From contig UESW01004622.1 in assembly GCA_900491605.1 (NCBI GenBank), positions 550,989-614,988 on the forward strand: DNA of 64,000 nucleotides. The letters are read 5' to 3'. The stretch comes from Calamus simplicifolius (lineage: Eukaryota > Streptophyta > Magnoliopsida > Arecales > Arecaceae). Position numbers and translations under genes: made by a program. Of the stretch, positions 34,789-46,508 are shown in pieces (positions within the stretch are counted from its first letter, which is position 1; each line of letters begins with the position of its first letter). The notes beneath the pieces are model-generated. The model did no database searches and had not been told where the DNA came from. It was given only the letters and a program-made list of their open reading frames with translations.

Positions 34789-36108
34789 TGGTGCGGACAT
34801 CAGGATCAGGCAGAGGATTCTTAACCCTCTGTGGATATCTGATTAGTTTTCATTCAAGTCTTGAGTTGAAAAATTAGGTTTAGTTTATTTTAATTTGAGT
34901 CCCGTCCAGTTCAGTTTATTTTAATTTTAATCCTGTTCAATTCAATTTATTTTAATGTGAGTCATGTAGTAAGTTTATTTAGCTTACAAAAGAAGACACT
35001 AGTATGAAAGAAGAAGACAAGGCCTACACATAGAAGCAGTGAAGGGATGCCCAAATGTATGCCGTCCAGATTTAAATTTTCAGTCCTGAATTGCAGCAGT
35101 GAAGGATGCCCATATTGCTGCCCAGTTCTTTTAAAAATTTTAATCCTGAATTCAGTCCAAAGAAGTAAGTGAAGGATGCCCAATATAGCTACCCCAAATT
35201 ACTGAATTTTGAATTTTCTTTCATGTATTCAAATTCAAAGGACGCCACTTAATCCACACCTAAAAAAGTGGGCACCAATTTTGAAATTATTTTAAATTTT
35301 TCTTTCATGAAAAGGGGCGCCTCTTTTTATTTTCATATTTGTATTTACTTGGGCCCCAAGTCTCTTATCCTATAAAAAAGATCCTCTTGTATGAAAAAAA
35401 AAAAGTATCGAGCCTTTCAATCGATCAATACAATCAATCAATTATTTTAAGTCATATTTTCCTTGGTGTTCTTGTGTTCTTGCTCCTGTGCATGCCTGCA
35501 TCCAAGCTGCCCGACCTTAAACCCTAGCCACCTTCTTGCCATCCACCAATGGATGCCGTAAACCCTAGCTGCCCCCTGCACTCCTCCAAGCAGCCACCGC
35601 CTTGCCCCATCCAAGGGATGCCCAAGGATCCTCGGCCGCCCCCACCTCCTTCTCCACTTCTTCTTCATTTCTTTACCTTTATTCTGATATTCTCTTTTCT
35701 TATTAGCCCTTGTATGGTGATCTTGCAAATCCCTCAGTAGTCACGAATTCAAAATTCAAGGTGATCATCATCCAGGTCAGCGGATACTTGGCCACAGATC
35801 CGTGGGCTCGAGGCTTAGTCATTTAAGGCGCATCCGCCAGACAGAGCGACCTTTTCAGCACTTTAATCGTCACCTTATGGCAGGTACAATCATTTTAATC
35901 TACTAGTAACTTTATTGAAGGAGAGCAAGCCCTATCAGGGCTTCTTAGCCTCGACGGACTTTCTTCTTTACTTTTCTGTGAAACTGTTTCGTGTGCGGAG
36001 TTACAGTGAGTTTCTCTGAATCCCTCTTAGGATATTACGCCAGAAGACTAATCAACTGCAATCATTAATCATATAAAATTTACTTGCATGCAAATCGGTC
36101 CTGCATCA
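34789..36108 (+). repeat. 5' LTR of chromovirus
   Basis: About 1320 bp starting TGGTGCGGACATCAGG and ending ...CTGCATCA just before ATTTGGTATCAGAGC. TATAAAAAAG at 35371-35380 is the likely TATA box. The frames at 35447-35740 are LTR sequence, not a gene. Confidence 0.88.
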
Positions 36109-36111
36109 ATT

Positions 36112-36123
36112 TGGTATCAGAGC
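36112..36123 (+). other. Primer binding site (initiator tRNA-Met)
   Basis: TGGTATCAGAGC, the standard plant retrotransposon PBS, directly downstream of the LTR. Confidence 0.95.
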
Positions 36124-36959
36124 ATGGTTAGGGCTTGATTTTTAATTCATATTATTATCAATATATTATCTGCTAATTAAATTATTTTTGCCTGCATACA
36201 TATTAGAAAATTAGAAAATTTATTTTTTTAGATTCGTTATAATTTAAAGTATTTTTTTATTATTTTCTAAGAATTTAATTCGATCTTTAAATTAATTGCA
36301 TGCCTGATTACTCATAGAAAACATGAAAATTCCTGAGATTTTATTAATCAAATTATTTCTACCTGCATATACATCAAAAAATTATGAATTTTGTTTCTCG
36401 GATTCAATATAATTGAAGGTATTTTCTGTTAATTTTTAAGGATTTAATTCGATCTGTGAAAAAAAATTTAAATATTTATTGCTATTTATAGATTTCTGGA
36501 TTAGGGTTTGTGTTTTGCATGTCATTTATCTGCATTAAATTACTCTCAAGGGCTCTCATTGATGTCAGGGATTGAGACCCTTTCTTTGGCCCAAAATAAC
36601 CATCCATGCATTCCGATCCTAAGCCTCTAATCTAAAACTGAATAGCAACTTAATTGATATTTGTCCTAGAGGGCTTGGGACACCAATAGTCGGTCTAGTA
36701 TACTAGAGAGACTAGTACAAATCAATCTGGTGTGTGCTCTGTAATTGGTGTCTAGAAGGGAGGTCAAATATCAAATGACTTAAGCAGAGTGTTGGGGTTA
36801 TTCTAATTAGGCATCTGTAATTTGTGGGATGAGCCTCCCCCTCCCACCTGTCCCAACTGGCCAATTAAAGAGTTACAGTTAGATTGGCTTGCATTAAGCC
36901 AAATCCTTTACTCTAGATGACTAGGTCTAAATACCATAGTCTGAGTCAATCTGAGTCTT
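36124..36959. other. Untranslated leader of chromovirus
   Basis: Between the PBS and the first gag frame; AT-rich, with no supported ORF. Confidence 0.6.
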
Positions 36960-38393
36960 GTGTGCTTGATTGTGCTTGCATGTGCACTAGATCAGGAGCA
37001 TCTTTTCATCGGTCACCACCTCCATTACATGCTGAACTCATGGCTAATCAAAACATATCACTTAAGGATCATCACTGAACAACTAGCCCGAATGAACCAA
37101 GACATCAAGCAATCTGAGGCTAGATTAGGGTCCAGGTTCGATAAAGTTGAAACTAGGTTAGGCATCCTAGAAGAAGCCCGTGAGGCCTATACTGAGTCTG
37201 ATCATGAGACCCCGTCTCATCATAGGAGAGCCCAACAACCAAACCTCTACATAAGGCCAAACCCTAAGAGACCTCCACATCATGATCCTTACTTTGGGGA
37301 TGGGCCTAGGAGACCATCTCGATCCGATCCAGTCCTAGATGTCCTCCCTAGGAGACCCAATTTTGAGGCAATAGACCAAGAAGAAAGAGCCTTTAGAAGT
37401 GTCAGACTTGAAGCACCTACTTTCGATGGCTCTATGGACCCTAAGGTCTATCTAGATTGGGAGGAAGAGATGGACCAGTACTTTGACTGGTATGACATGT
37501 CTGAGGAGCGTAAGTTTAGATTTGCCAAGCTTAAGTTAGTACGATAGGCTAGGTTATACTGGGCCACTATAGAACGAAGGCAAGCACTAGAGGGTAGGGA
37601 ACCCATAGTCACCTGGCGTGCCATGAAGGCTAGACTTTAGTTCAATTATGTTCTCACATCGTATGACCAGAGCCTATTGAACCAGTGGCAGGGATTAATT
37701 CAGGTTTGCAAAACTGTGAATGAATACATAGCTACATTCCAAGAGTATATCATAAGGTGTAATATCGTTCAGTCTGAGAAAGTCATCCTATCCAAGTTTA
37801 GGTATAGCCTGAGAGTAGATATTCAAAGAGAACTCTACTTAAGAAGGGTACATGATTTAGAAGAAGCTTATCAAGTTGATAGGGATTATGAACGTTTTCA
37901 GAGAAGACCACCCTATCGTAGATCATAGACTACCAAGAGCCCTAGCCTATATCCAGGATCTAGCTAGGCCTATCCTAGTCATCCCAGACCTACCCAGTAC
38001 TCAGACCCCCGCCAGACTTACTCGAGTTGATCCAATACTAGCCAACCCAGTACAAGCCAAACCGAGTTGAGTCGACTCCAGAATAGTACCCTTATACCGC
38101 AGAGAGAGAATAAGGGCAAATCTGTAGAGGTCCAAAGAAATCCCAACCCCCAGATCAAATGCTTTAGATGTAACAAACCAGGGCATATGATTAGTCAGTG
38201 CCCAATCAGATCCCTTCATATAGATGAGTTACCTGAGACTGAGTCCGAGCTCCTAGTTGAGCCTGAGGGAAAGGTCTATGAGGCTGATACACATCTAATA
38301 GATGAGTACGATGGAGAGGAGGAAACATTTGATTCTGAAGATCTACAAGGAGTGGTTAGATGTATCTTGACCCAGACTCAAACTAAGGACTAG
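36960..38393 (+). pseudogene. gag of chromovirus
   Basis: Frames at 36960-37547, 37677-37928 and 38067-38393. The capsid core is FDGSMDPKVYLDWEEEMDQY, then YWATIERRQALEG, VNEYIATFQEYI and RVDIQRELYL. The nucleocapsid zinc knuckle is CFRCNKPGHMISQC (38160-38201), a full CX2CX4HX4C. TAG stops at 37545 and 37638 and a frameshift near 37930-38060 break the gene. The N-terminal start is uncertain; a later methionine (MNQDIKQSEARLG, about 37093) may be nearer the original start. Confidence 0.8.
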
Positions 38394-38447
38394 AAAGATT
38401 GGCGTAGGACTAACATCCTATAGACTTTTGTTAAGATAGGGAATAAG

Positions 38448-39143
38448 GTGCTCAAGATAATAGTTGATAGCGGGAGTTGTGTCAATGCTATTTCCGCCAA
38501 TACAGTTAAATCATTAGGATTGACCACAGTTTCTCATCCTAGTCCCTATAAGGTCTCGTGGGTAGATTCCACCTCTATCCCAATCAAGTCTAGATGCCAA
38601 ATACTAATCAAATTGCAAAATTATGAAGAAAAGATCAGGTGCGATGTAATTCCTATGGGTGTTAGTAGTATTATATTAGGTCGACCTTGGCTTTACGATC
38701 ACGATGCCACCTTATTTGGTCGATCCAACATCTGCTCTTTTAAACACAATGAAAACAAGTTTGTAATACATCCAGTTCCACCTAGGGACCCGATCAAGAA
38801 AGGATCTAGTAGCCTTAAGGATAGCAAGCCAAGAGTTAATCTGATTAAAGCTAAAGAATTAGAAAAGAACATCACTGAGGGTAACTCTATTTGGATTTTA
38901 ACCACTAAAGAGATCCATGAATCAGTCCAAAAGGAACAATTCATTGAAGTAATTGAGATCCTAGAGGAATTTAAGAATGTCTTCCTTGAAGAGTTACCTG
39001 ATCAGTTACCAACCCTGAGAGACATCCAACACGCCATTGACCTGATCCCAGGATCCATCATCCCAAACCTTCTACATTATAGGATGAACCTCACTGAGCA
39101 CCAAGAACTACAGAAACAAGTAGAAGAATTACTTAGGAAATAA
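38448..39143 (+). pseudogene. Protease and start of RT of chromovirus
   Basis: KIIVDSGSCVNAISANTVK carries the DSG active site, followed by IILGRPWLYDHDA, the usual ILGRPWL flap-side motif. The frame runs on into the RT N-terminus (FLEELPDQLPTLRDIQHAID, HYRMNLTEHQELQKQVEELL) and ends at TAA 39141, just before FIRES. Confidence 0.85.
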
Positions 39144-39790
39144 TTCATTAGGGAGAGCTTAAGCCTTTGTGCAATTCCTGCACTCTTAACCCCTAAGAAG
39201 GATGGTACCTGGAGAATGTGCATAGATAGTGGGGCCATCAACAAAATCACTATCAAATATAGGTTTCCTATCCTCATATTAGATGACATGTTAGAGATGA
39301 TGGCAGGTGCCACCATCTTTTCCAAGATAGACCTTAAGAGTGGTTACCATCAGGTTAGAATTAGACCAGGGGATGAGTAGAAGATTGTATTTAAGACTAG
39401 AGATGGTCTGTTTGAATGGGTCGTGATGCCTTTTGGGCTTTCAAACGCACCTAGTGCATTCATGAGAATCATGATCCAAGTCCTAAAAGTGTACACGAAA
39501 AAATTCTTAGTGGTCTATTTTGACGATATATTAATTTATAGCAAGACCAAAGAAGACCATCTTAATCATCTCAGATTAATCTGTCAGACCCTTAGAGAGA
39601 ATAGCCTTTATGCAAACCTTAAGAAGTTTGATTTCGTGATGCATAGGGTTATCTTTCTAGGTTTTATGGTAACCCCACAAGGTGTCTCAGCGGATCCTGA
39701 AAAGTTTAGGTCGATCGTAGAGTGGCCAGTACCCATGAATGTCCACGATGTCTGCAGCTTCCATGGCCTAGCAACCTTTTATATTCATTA
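39144..39790 (+). pseudogene. Reverse transcriptase of chromovirus
   Basis: Continues with FIRESLSLCAIPALLTPKKD, GTWRMCIDSGAINKIT, IFSKIDLKSGYHQVRI, a TAG at 39378 where tryptophan is usual (PGDE-stop), VVMPFGLSNAPSAFMR and the catalytic VVYFDDILIYSKTKEDH (about 39507-39557). The thumb ends near 39790 with a stop. The active-site aspartates are kept. Confidence 0.9.
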
Positions 39791-39799
39791 GGAGATTTA

Positions 39800-40310
39800 G
39801 CACCATCGTCACACCCATCACTGATTGTATTAGGAAGGATAATTTTGAGTGGACTAAGTCAGCTAATAAGGCCTTCCTAGAGCTTAAGGATAAGATGACT
39901 CATGCACTCGTACTTAGACTTTCAGACTTTTCTAAAGTGTTTGAGGTTGCATGCGACGTGTTGGGAGTAGGCATAGGTAGAGTGTTAAGCCAAGAAAATC
40001 ATCCCATAGCTTTCTTTGGTGAAAAACTAAATGAAGCTAAACTTAGATATTCCATCTATGATAAGGAATTCTATGCGGTAGTACAGGCCCTTAAGTATTG
40101 GAGACATTACTTACTACCGCAAGAGTTTATTTTATTTTCTGATCATGAGGCACTCCGATTTCTGAACTCCCAAAAGAAGCTTAATTCTAGGCATGACAAA
40201 TGGGTTGAATACATTCAAGCATACACTTTTATCCTGAAATACCGTGCCAGGGTAGAAAATAAGGTAGCAGATGCCCTAAGCCGTAAGTCTTTGTTGTTGA
40301 GTACCGTTAG
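39800..40310 (+). pseudogene. RNase H of chromovirus
   Basis: Frame from 39895: FEVACDVLGVGIGRVLSQ, HPIAFFGEKLNEAKLRYSIY, DKEFYAVVQALKYWRHYL, FILFSDHEALRFL and ending ENKVADALSRKS. The aspartate, glutamate and aspartate of the RNase H fold are all visible. The stretch before 39895 has several stops. Confidence 0.85.
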
Positions 40311-41579
40311 CACCAAAGTTATAGGGTTCAACCGGATAAAAAATGAGTATGAGACCTATCCTAACTTTGGTGAGATTCATAAAACCCTTTGGCTAGGACC
40401 ATCTAGTACTAGTAGAGATTATACCATCCAGGATGGTTACCTTTTTAGGGGCAATAGACTTTGTATCCTTAGGACGTCACTTAGAGAGTTCCTAGTCTAG
40501 GAAACGCATGCTGGGGGATTAGCCGATCATTTTGGAAGAGATAAGACTGTCCTAGTGATAGAGGACCAATTTTATTAGCTAGGATTAAAAAGGCTTGTTG
40601 CCCTGATAGTAGCCCGATGTCAAACTTGTGCCGTTGCAAAATAGCAGAAGCTGAACACCGATCTATATACTCCTTTACCAGTGCCTGATCGTTCTTGGCA
40701 AGACCTCAGTATGAACTTCATTCTAGGATTATGAAAGACCCAGAAGAAGCACGACTCCATCGTTGTAGTGGTCGATAGGTTCTCTAAGATGGCACACTTC
40801 ATCCCTTGTTCGTAAACCTTTGACATATCTAGGGTAGCCCGACTTTTCTTAGACAGTGTGGTCAAGCTCCATGGCCTACTCAAGACCATTGTTTTTGATA
40901 GGGATGTTAGGTTCACCAGCTACTTTTGAAAAATGCTATGGCATCTGTTAGGGACCAAACTTAATTTTTCTACAGCCTTTCACCCCCAAACGGATGGACA
41001 AACTGAAATGGTGAACCGTAGTCTAGGAAACCTTCTTAGGTGCCTTGTAGGCGAACACCTAGGAACGTGGGATCTATTGCTACCTTATGCAAAGTTTGCC
41101 TACAATAGCTCAGTGAACAGGTCTACGAGCAAGAGTCCATTTGAGATAATCCACAGGTACAAGCCTAATTGTCCACTTGATTTAATTCCTTTACTCCTCC
41201 ACACATGAGTCTCAGAGTCCGCACAAACATTTGCACAGTATATCAGAGACTTACATAAGGATATTAGCCATAAAATAAATTTAAGTAATAAAACTTATAA
41301 AAGACTAGCTAACTCCTAGAGAAGAGCCAAAGAGTTCGGTGTAAGGGATTCTGTCATGGTTAAGCTTAGGCCTAAATGGTTCCAGTCAGGGACCGTTAAG
41401 AAACTTCATGCTCGCGGAGCTAGCCCTTTTAAAGTAATAGAAAAGGTAGGACCCAATGCTTATGTGCTATATCTGCCCTTGGATTGGGGCATTAGCTCAA
41501 CTTTCAATATTGCAGACCTAGTAGAGTATAGGGAACCGACAGCGATTCCTATGATTACTTTGGACCTAACCTTCCTTTC
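40311..41579 (+). pseudogene. Integrase of chromovirus
   Basis: A frame with many stops (40498, 40576, 40640, 40730, 40815, 40927 among them). Recognisable pieces are HAGGLADHFGRDKT (zinc-binding part), DSIVVVVDRFSKMAHFIPC, VFDRDVRFTSYF (catalytic aspartate), STAFHPQTDGQTEMVNRSLG (catalytic glutamate) and the C-terminal KLRPKWFQSGTVKKLHARGA and GPNAYVLYLP. Not functional. Confidence 0.88.
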
Positions 41580-41903
41580 ATGAGCGAACCTATCCAAGAA
41601 TGTCCACCACCAATTTTGCTTGAGCGAGGAGAGCTGATCGAGCGTATCCTAGACGATCAAGCCATTATGACCCGGAACCGCGGTTATCAATGCTACCTAA
41701 TCCGATGGCAGGGTTGCCCTAAATCTAACGATTCATGGATTACTCGAGAGGACTTACAGCGCCTTGACCCAGACCTACTTGAGAGATACCAGAGCAAGAA
41801 TGACCCATATTCAATGGGGTCGAGTTCTTCCCACCTCGGAAGAATTGGTGCAGGCACCAGGATTAGGCAGAGGATTCTTAACCCTCTGTGGATATCTGAT
41901 TAG
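41580..41903 (+). pseudogene. Chromodomain of chromovirus
   Basis: The frame opens at 41580 and holds ERILDDQAIMTRNRGYQCYL, IRWQGCPKSNDSWITREDL and QRLDPDLLERY, a chromodomain at the integrase C-terminus. In chromoviruses such domains direct integration to particular chromatin. The frame shift relative to the preceding integrase frame means it is not expressed in this copy. It runs into the 3' LTR and stops there. Confidence 0.85.
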
Positions 41904-43005
41904 TTTTGATTCATGTCTTGAAATGGAAAATTAGGTTTAGTTTATTTTAATTTGAGTCTCGTTCAGTTCAGTTTATTTTAATTTGAATCATGTTCATTTC
42001 AATTTATTTTAATGTGAGTCATGTAGTAAGTTTATTTAGCTTACAAAAGGAGAACCAGTATGGGAGAAGAAGACAAGGCCTACATATAGAAGCAGTGAAG
42101 GGACGCCCAAATGCATGCCGCCCAAATTTAAATTTTCAACCCTGAATTGCAGTAGTGAAGGATGCCCATATTACCACCCAATTCTTTTGAAAATTTCAAT
42201 CCTGAATTCAGTCCAAAGAAGCCAGTGAAAGACGCCCAATATGGCTACCCCAAATTACTGAATTTTAAATTTTCTTCCATATATTCAAATTCAAAGGGCT
42301 CCACTTAATCCATATTTTAGAAAGAAAGTGGGCACCAATTTTGGAATTATTTTAAATTTTTTTTCATAAAAAGGGGCTCCTCTTTTTATTTCTATATTTA
42401 TATTTACTTGGCCCTCAAATCTTTTATCCTATAAAAGAGACTATCTTCTATAAAAAAATGTATCGAACCTTTCAATCAATCAATACAATCAATCAGTTAT
42501 TTTGAGTCATATTTTTCTTGGTGTTCTTGTGTTCTTACTCCTGTGCATGCCTGCATCCAAGTTGCCCAACCTTAAACCCTAGCTACCTTCTTACCATCCA
42601 CCAATGGACGCCCCAAACCCTAGCCGCCCCTTACACTCCTTCAAGCAATCGCCCAAGAGCCCTAGCCACCGCCTTACCCCATCCAGGGGATGCCCAAGGA
42701 CCCTCGGCCGTCCCCACCTCCTTCTTCGCTTTTTCTTCATCTCTTTACCTTTATTCTGATTTTCTCTTTTCTTATTAGCCCTTGTATGGTGATCTTGTAG
42801 ATCCCTCAATAGCCACGAATCCAGGGTTCAAGATGATCGTCATCCAGATCAGCGGATACTTGGCCGCAGATCCGTGGGCTCAGGGCTTGGTTATTTAGGG
42901 CGCATCCGCCAGGCAGAGTGACCCCTTCAGCATTTTGATCTTCCCCTCATGCTAGGTACACCCCCTCTAATCTACTAGTAACTTTATTGAAAAAGAGCAA
43001 GCCCT
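41846..43005 (+). repeat. 3' LTR of chromovirus, truncated
   Basis: Starts TGGTGCAGGCACCAGG and follows the 5' LTR colinearly to GAGCAAGCCCT, then stops. TATAAAAG at 42430. About 170 bp corresponding to 35960-36108 are missing. Confidence 0.85.
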
Positions 43006-44305
43006 TTAGGCTTTGTGACCAAAGGACAAGAGGACAAAGTGTGCCGCCTTAGAAGATTCATATATGGTCTCAAGCAGTCATCTAGGCAATGATACCTCAA
43101 GTTTCATGAAGCCATTACATCGATTGGCTTAGATATGATTGAGGAGGACCACTATGTATACATTAAGAAATCAGACGATGGAATTTTGATCTTAGCATTG
43201 TACGTAGATGATATCCTAATAGCTGAAAGTTCTATGGGGTAATCAATGCCACTAAGGAGTGGTTGTTCTCTGTCTTTGAGATGAAGGATATGAATGAGAC
43301 AAATTTTGTGCTTGGAGTGAGGATCCTAAGAAATCGTGCTAAGAAGTTTCTTTGTTTGTCACAAGAAACGTATATTGAGAAAATCCTAGAACGATTCTAT
43401 ATACACTATTCTAAACTCGTTGATACCACAATAGAGAAGGATTGTACTTTGAGCATCGACCAATGCTCTAGAATTGATGAGGAGAGAGAAAAGATGAGCA
43501 GGATCCCCTATGCTAGTGTTGTAGGGAGCTTAATGTACGCTATGTTGTGTACTCACCCTGATAGTTGCTTTGCAGTCGGCTTGGTTAACCGATATCAAAG
43601 TAATTCAGGACTTGCTTATTGAGTTATAGTTAAAAGGATTTTTTGTTACCTTCGTGGTACTACCAATCTCACCCTATGCTATCAGGGTAGAGATTTGAGA
43701 TTAAAGGATTTTTGTGACTCTGATTGGGCTGGTGATAGGGACAAGCATAGATCCACCGCAGGATATGTATTCATCTTTGAAAGTGGAGCTATCACTTGGT
43801 GCAGTAAGAAACAAAGCTGCATCGCCCTATCAACTATGAAAGCCAAATATATTGCTTGTTCGGCTGCTGTTTAGGAGGTCATGTGGCTGAGAAGGTTCTT
43901 GAGGCGACTCAAGATATCAGCAAATGCGCATGAGGCTATTCAGATCAGTTCTAATAGTATGGCAGCATTACAATATGCTAAGGATCCTAAGTACAATGGA
44001 AGGACCAAGCATATTGACATTCGATATCAGTTCATTCGGGATATGGTCAAGCAAGGAGAAGTTATCCTAAAGCATATCTTCACTAACAGGATGCTGGTTG
44101 ATCATCTGACAAAGCCTATTCCTAGGAATATGTATTAGGCTCATGTGAGGGGTCTAGGTCTGTGTAGAATGTGACAGACCGAGATATGTTTTAAACTTAT
44201 GTATGAGTTTGTGCCTTTTTTTGTTATCAAATAGGGATTGTATGAACATCATTGACTATGTGTTAAAGTTTATGAAATATTTATTTTTTATTATTATGAT
44301 GAGTT
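43006..44305 (+). pseudogene. Ty1/copia pol fragment (RT and RNase H), first part
   Basis: Plus-strand copia pol without its 5' half. RT pieces are KVCRLRRFIYGLKQSSRQ, GLDMIEEDHYVYIKK and the catalytic LALYVDDILIAES (about 43198). Then FEMKDMNETNFVLGVRILRN, RIPYASVVGSLMYAML, RNase H FCDSDWAGDRDKHRSTAGY and the end KHIDIRYQFIRDMV and VDHLTKPIP. Stops and a frameshift near 43240 break it. Sequence 44170-44305 is its 3' non-coding tail. The element is interrupted at 44305 by the SIRE-like insertion and resumes at 54543. Confidence 0.85.
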
Positions 44306-45170
44306 TGTTGGCCCAGATGACAACCCAAGAGGGGGGGGGGTGAATTGGGTTCTTTTAAAAAAGTAGTCTTCTTAAAATAGTTTGCTTAAGATGAATGAAG
44401 GCAATAGCAATGTAAATACAAAGTGCAGAAATAAGATAGAGATAGAGTCAATGTAAGCACGGCAAACACAAAGAGTTTATAGTGGTTCGGTGTATCCAAC
44501 ACCTACGTCCACTCCCAAGATTCACTTGGGTCCACACTATAATCAACCTGATTACAGCCGAGTTGTTTTACAAGCTCACAACTCAAACTTATTGTTTTCC
44601 CGGGCGCACAACGAACCCAGCTGGTTTTCAAGGGCTCACCAGCACAAAAACCCAAACACAAGCTTAACCAAGCTTGAACCGAGGTAAGACTACCTCCACT
44701 AGTTCAATCCCCCAGATTGAACTAGATACAAACAAATGAAATATATTTTTCAATTACAAAGCTCCTTAATGAGCATATTATCAAATAAAATAATAAGTTT
44801 AGAAAAGCCTGATTTGTAGATGGTTGGCTTTTGAGCTTTTCTTCTTTTCCTCTTTTCTTCTTCTCCTTGCTGGATTGAATCAAGCCTCAGCTCGATTCTT
44901 CACAGTTGAAGCAGTTGAGAAGGGTTGAAAAGCAAGAAGCTGAACTTCTTTCTCCAAGTTGGGAAACCCATAAAAACTTGATTTGAATGCCTTGGATTCC
45001 TCTTGAGCTTTTTGGAGTGGAGTGGATTTGAGCTAGAAGGTTTTCCTCTTGAGATTCAGGCTCTCTCTTTTTCGGATTTTTGAAATGGGATTTTTCTCTT
45101 TGTTTTTCCGATTTTCTTTCTTTTTCGTTCTCTTTCTCCGTTTTTTTTTTTTTTGAACAATAGTCTTCCC

Positions 45171-45178
45171 TTTTTATA
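45171..45178 (-). promoter_or_regulatory. LTR TATA box
   Basis: TATAAAAA on the minus strand in the context CTATAAAAAGGGAAG, about 150 bp downstream of the palindrome array. The other LTR has the same site at 53954-53961. Confidence 0.7.
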
Positions 45179-45321
45179 GATTTCTTTCAAACCATTTTTG
45201 GAAGAAAACTATCCGTTGGAGTGTACCTTGTAGCAAAATATATCCGTTAGAAATAAGGTAAAATAGAAATATTACCGTTAGAGCTGATCTGGCAATTTGA
45301 TTTTTCGTTCCAGGTGGGTTG

Positions 45322-45577
45322 GAGTCGACTCTAACTTTTCTGGAGTCGGCTCTAGCTCGAAACATTTTAAAATGTTATTTCTGGAGTCGTCTCTGACTTT
45401 TCTGGGGTCGACAAGAAACTTTTCGGAGTCGACTCTAACTTACCCGGAGTCGACTCTAGGTCGGGGCCAGAAAAATCTTTCTGCTTCTTCTGTGAGAGTC
45501 GACTCTAACAGTCTCGGAGTCGACTCTAACTTCCGTGCCAGTTCCGGAGTCGGCTCTGTGATTCTCGGAGTCGACTC
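45322..45577. repeat. Phased GAGTCGACTC palindrome array in LTR
   Basis: Ten copies of GAGTCGACTC or one/two-base variants start at 45322, 45343, 45384, 45405, 45426, 45447, 45496, 45517, 45547 and 45568. Six of the nine steps are exactly 21 bp, one is 41, one 49 and one 30. It lies in U3, upstream of the TATA box in element sense. Confidence 0.92.
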
Positions 45578-45752
45578 TAATGTCTGCAATTCTTACCTAG
45601 ACATTAGATTCGATCCAGAACACTATGTAACTCCTGATTTTGATCATTCAATAGTCTTATAATCTGAAACACTAAATCAAAATCATTAGAGCCTCCAATT
45701 AGTTATACTCAAATAGTTTTGTTAATCATCAAAATCATCAATTGGGTCAACA

Positions 45753-45766
45753 ATCTCCCCCTTTTT
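45753..45766 (-). other. Polypurine tract
   Basis: The minus strand reads AAAAAGGGGGAGAT directly before the 3' LTR. Confidence 0.85.
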
Positions 45767-46508
45767 GATGATAACAAAAACTTTGAGTATATGCATTCAA
45801 AAATTCATTCAAACTAAAGATTATAGTCATTTTGAAATTTAAACATTTTAATGAAGGATTTGATGCCAATATTCAAAGTAAACTTTTAAAATTGTGCATG
45901 AGTTCAATATAATCCATCAATTATGAATATTTAATCTTAATGTGCATAAATTGCAATTGAGCTTTTTGTTAAGCTCCCCCTGCATTGAATAGCTCCCCTA
46001 TATTTAAGCATCGAATTTTAACTGAAATTTCAAGTCATTTTGCATAAACAATTATTTCTCCCCCTTTCTTTCTTTATGCATATTCAACCATCTTCATTAA
46101 AATTTTCAAGTCTTTCTTTCTTTGCATATTCATATTCAACCATCAATCTTTCTTTCTTTGCATATTCAACCATCTCTCCCCTTTTTTGTTATCAGCAATA
46201 AGGAGAGTATTAGATAAAGAAAGTTAATAAGACATAGGGATTCAAGCATCAATATTTGAAAATGTGAAATTGCATTTCATAAGTAAGAACCATTACATTA
46301 GTTGATTCATGTACATTCCAAAATGAAATACATTAGATATTCAAAAACTTCCTAAGTACAAACTATCAAAATCAAAATCAAGGTCAGATGTGTTTGAATA
46401 CAATTTTCTTCAAATGACCTATGATTTCCATTACATCATCCTTTTGTGATTTCTTAAAGTTTTCAAGGCAAGCTTCGATTTGAGAGACTGCAAGGTCAAT
46501 GTCCTTCT

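Larger units (their letters stand above)
34789..43005 (+). mobile_element. Ty3/gypsy chromovirus, decayed, 3' LTR truncated
   Basis: Plus-strand order: 5' LTR (34789-36108), PBS complementary to initiator tRNA-Met, gag with a CCHC knuckle, protease, RT, RNase H, integrase, chromodomain and 3' LTR (41846-43005). The 3' LTR lacks about its last 170 bp, ending abruptly at copia sequence, so no target duplication can be read. There are numerous stop codons along gag-pol. The chromodomain places it among plant chromoviruses; the exact clade was not fixed. Confidence 0.92.
44306..45752 (-). repeat. 3' LTR of SIRE-like element
   Basis: 1447 bp bounded by TGTTGGCCCAG and GGGTCAACA. It has a G10 run at 44331-44340, a TATA box at 45171-45178 (minus CTATAAAAAGGG) and the palindrome array at 45322-45577. 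Confidence 0.96.

Noticed and set aside
35447..35740. Overlapping frames of 93 and 63 residues (also at 42518-42809)
   Set aside because: The same sequence appears in both chromovirus LTRs; these are LTR shadows.
45174..45662. Frames in SIRE-like LTRs rich in SR, VDS and STL peptides
   Set aside because: They translate the GAGTCGACTC array; the same frames recur at 53957-54295 and 56919-57210.
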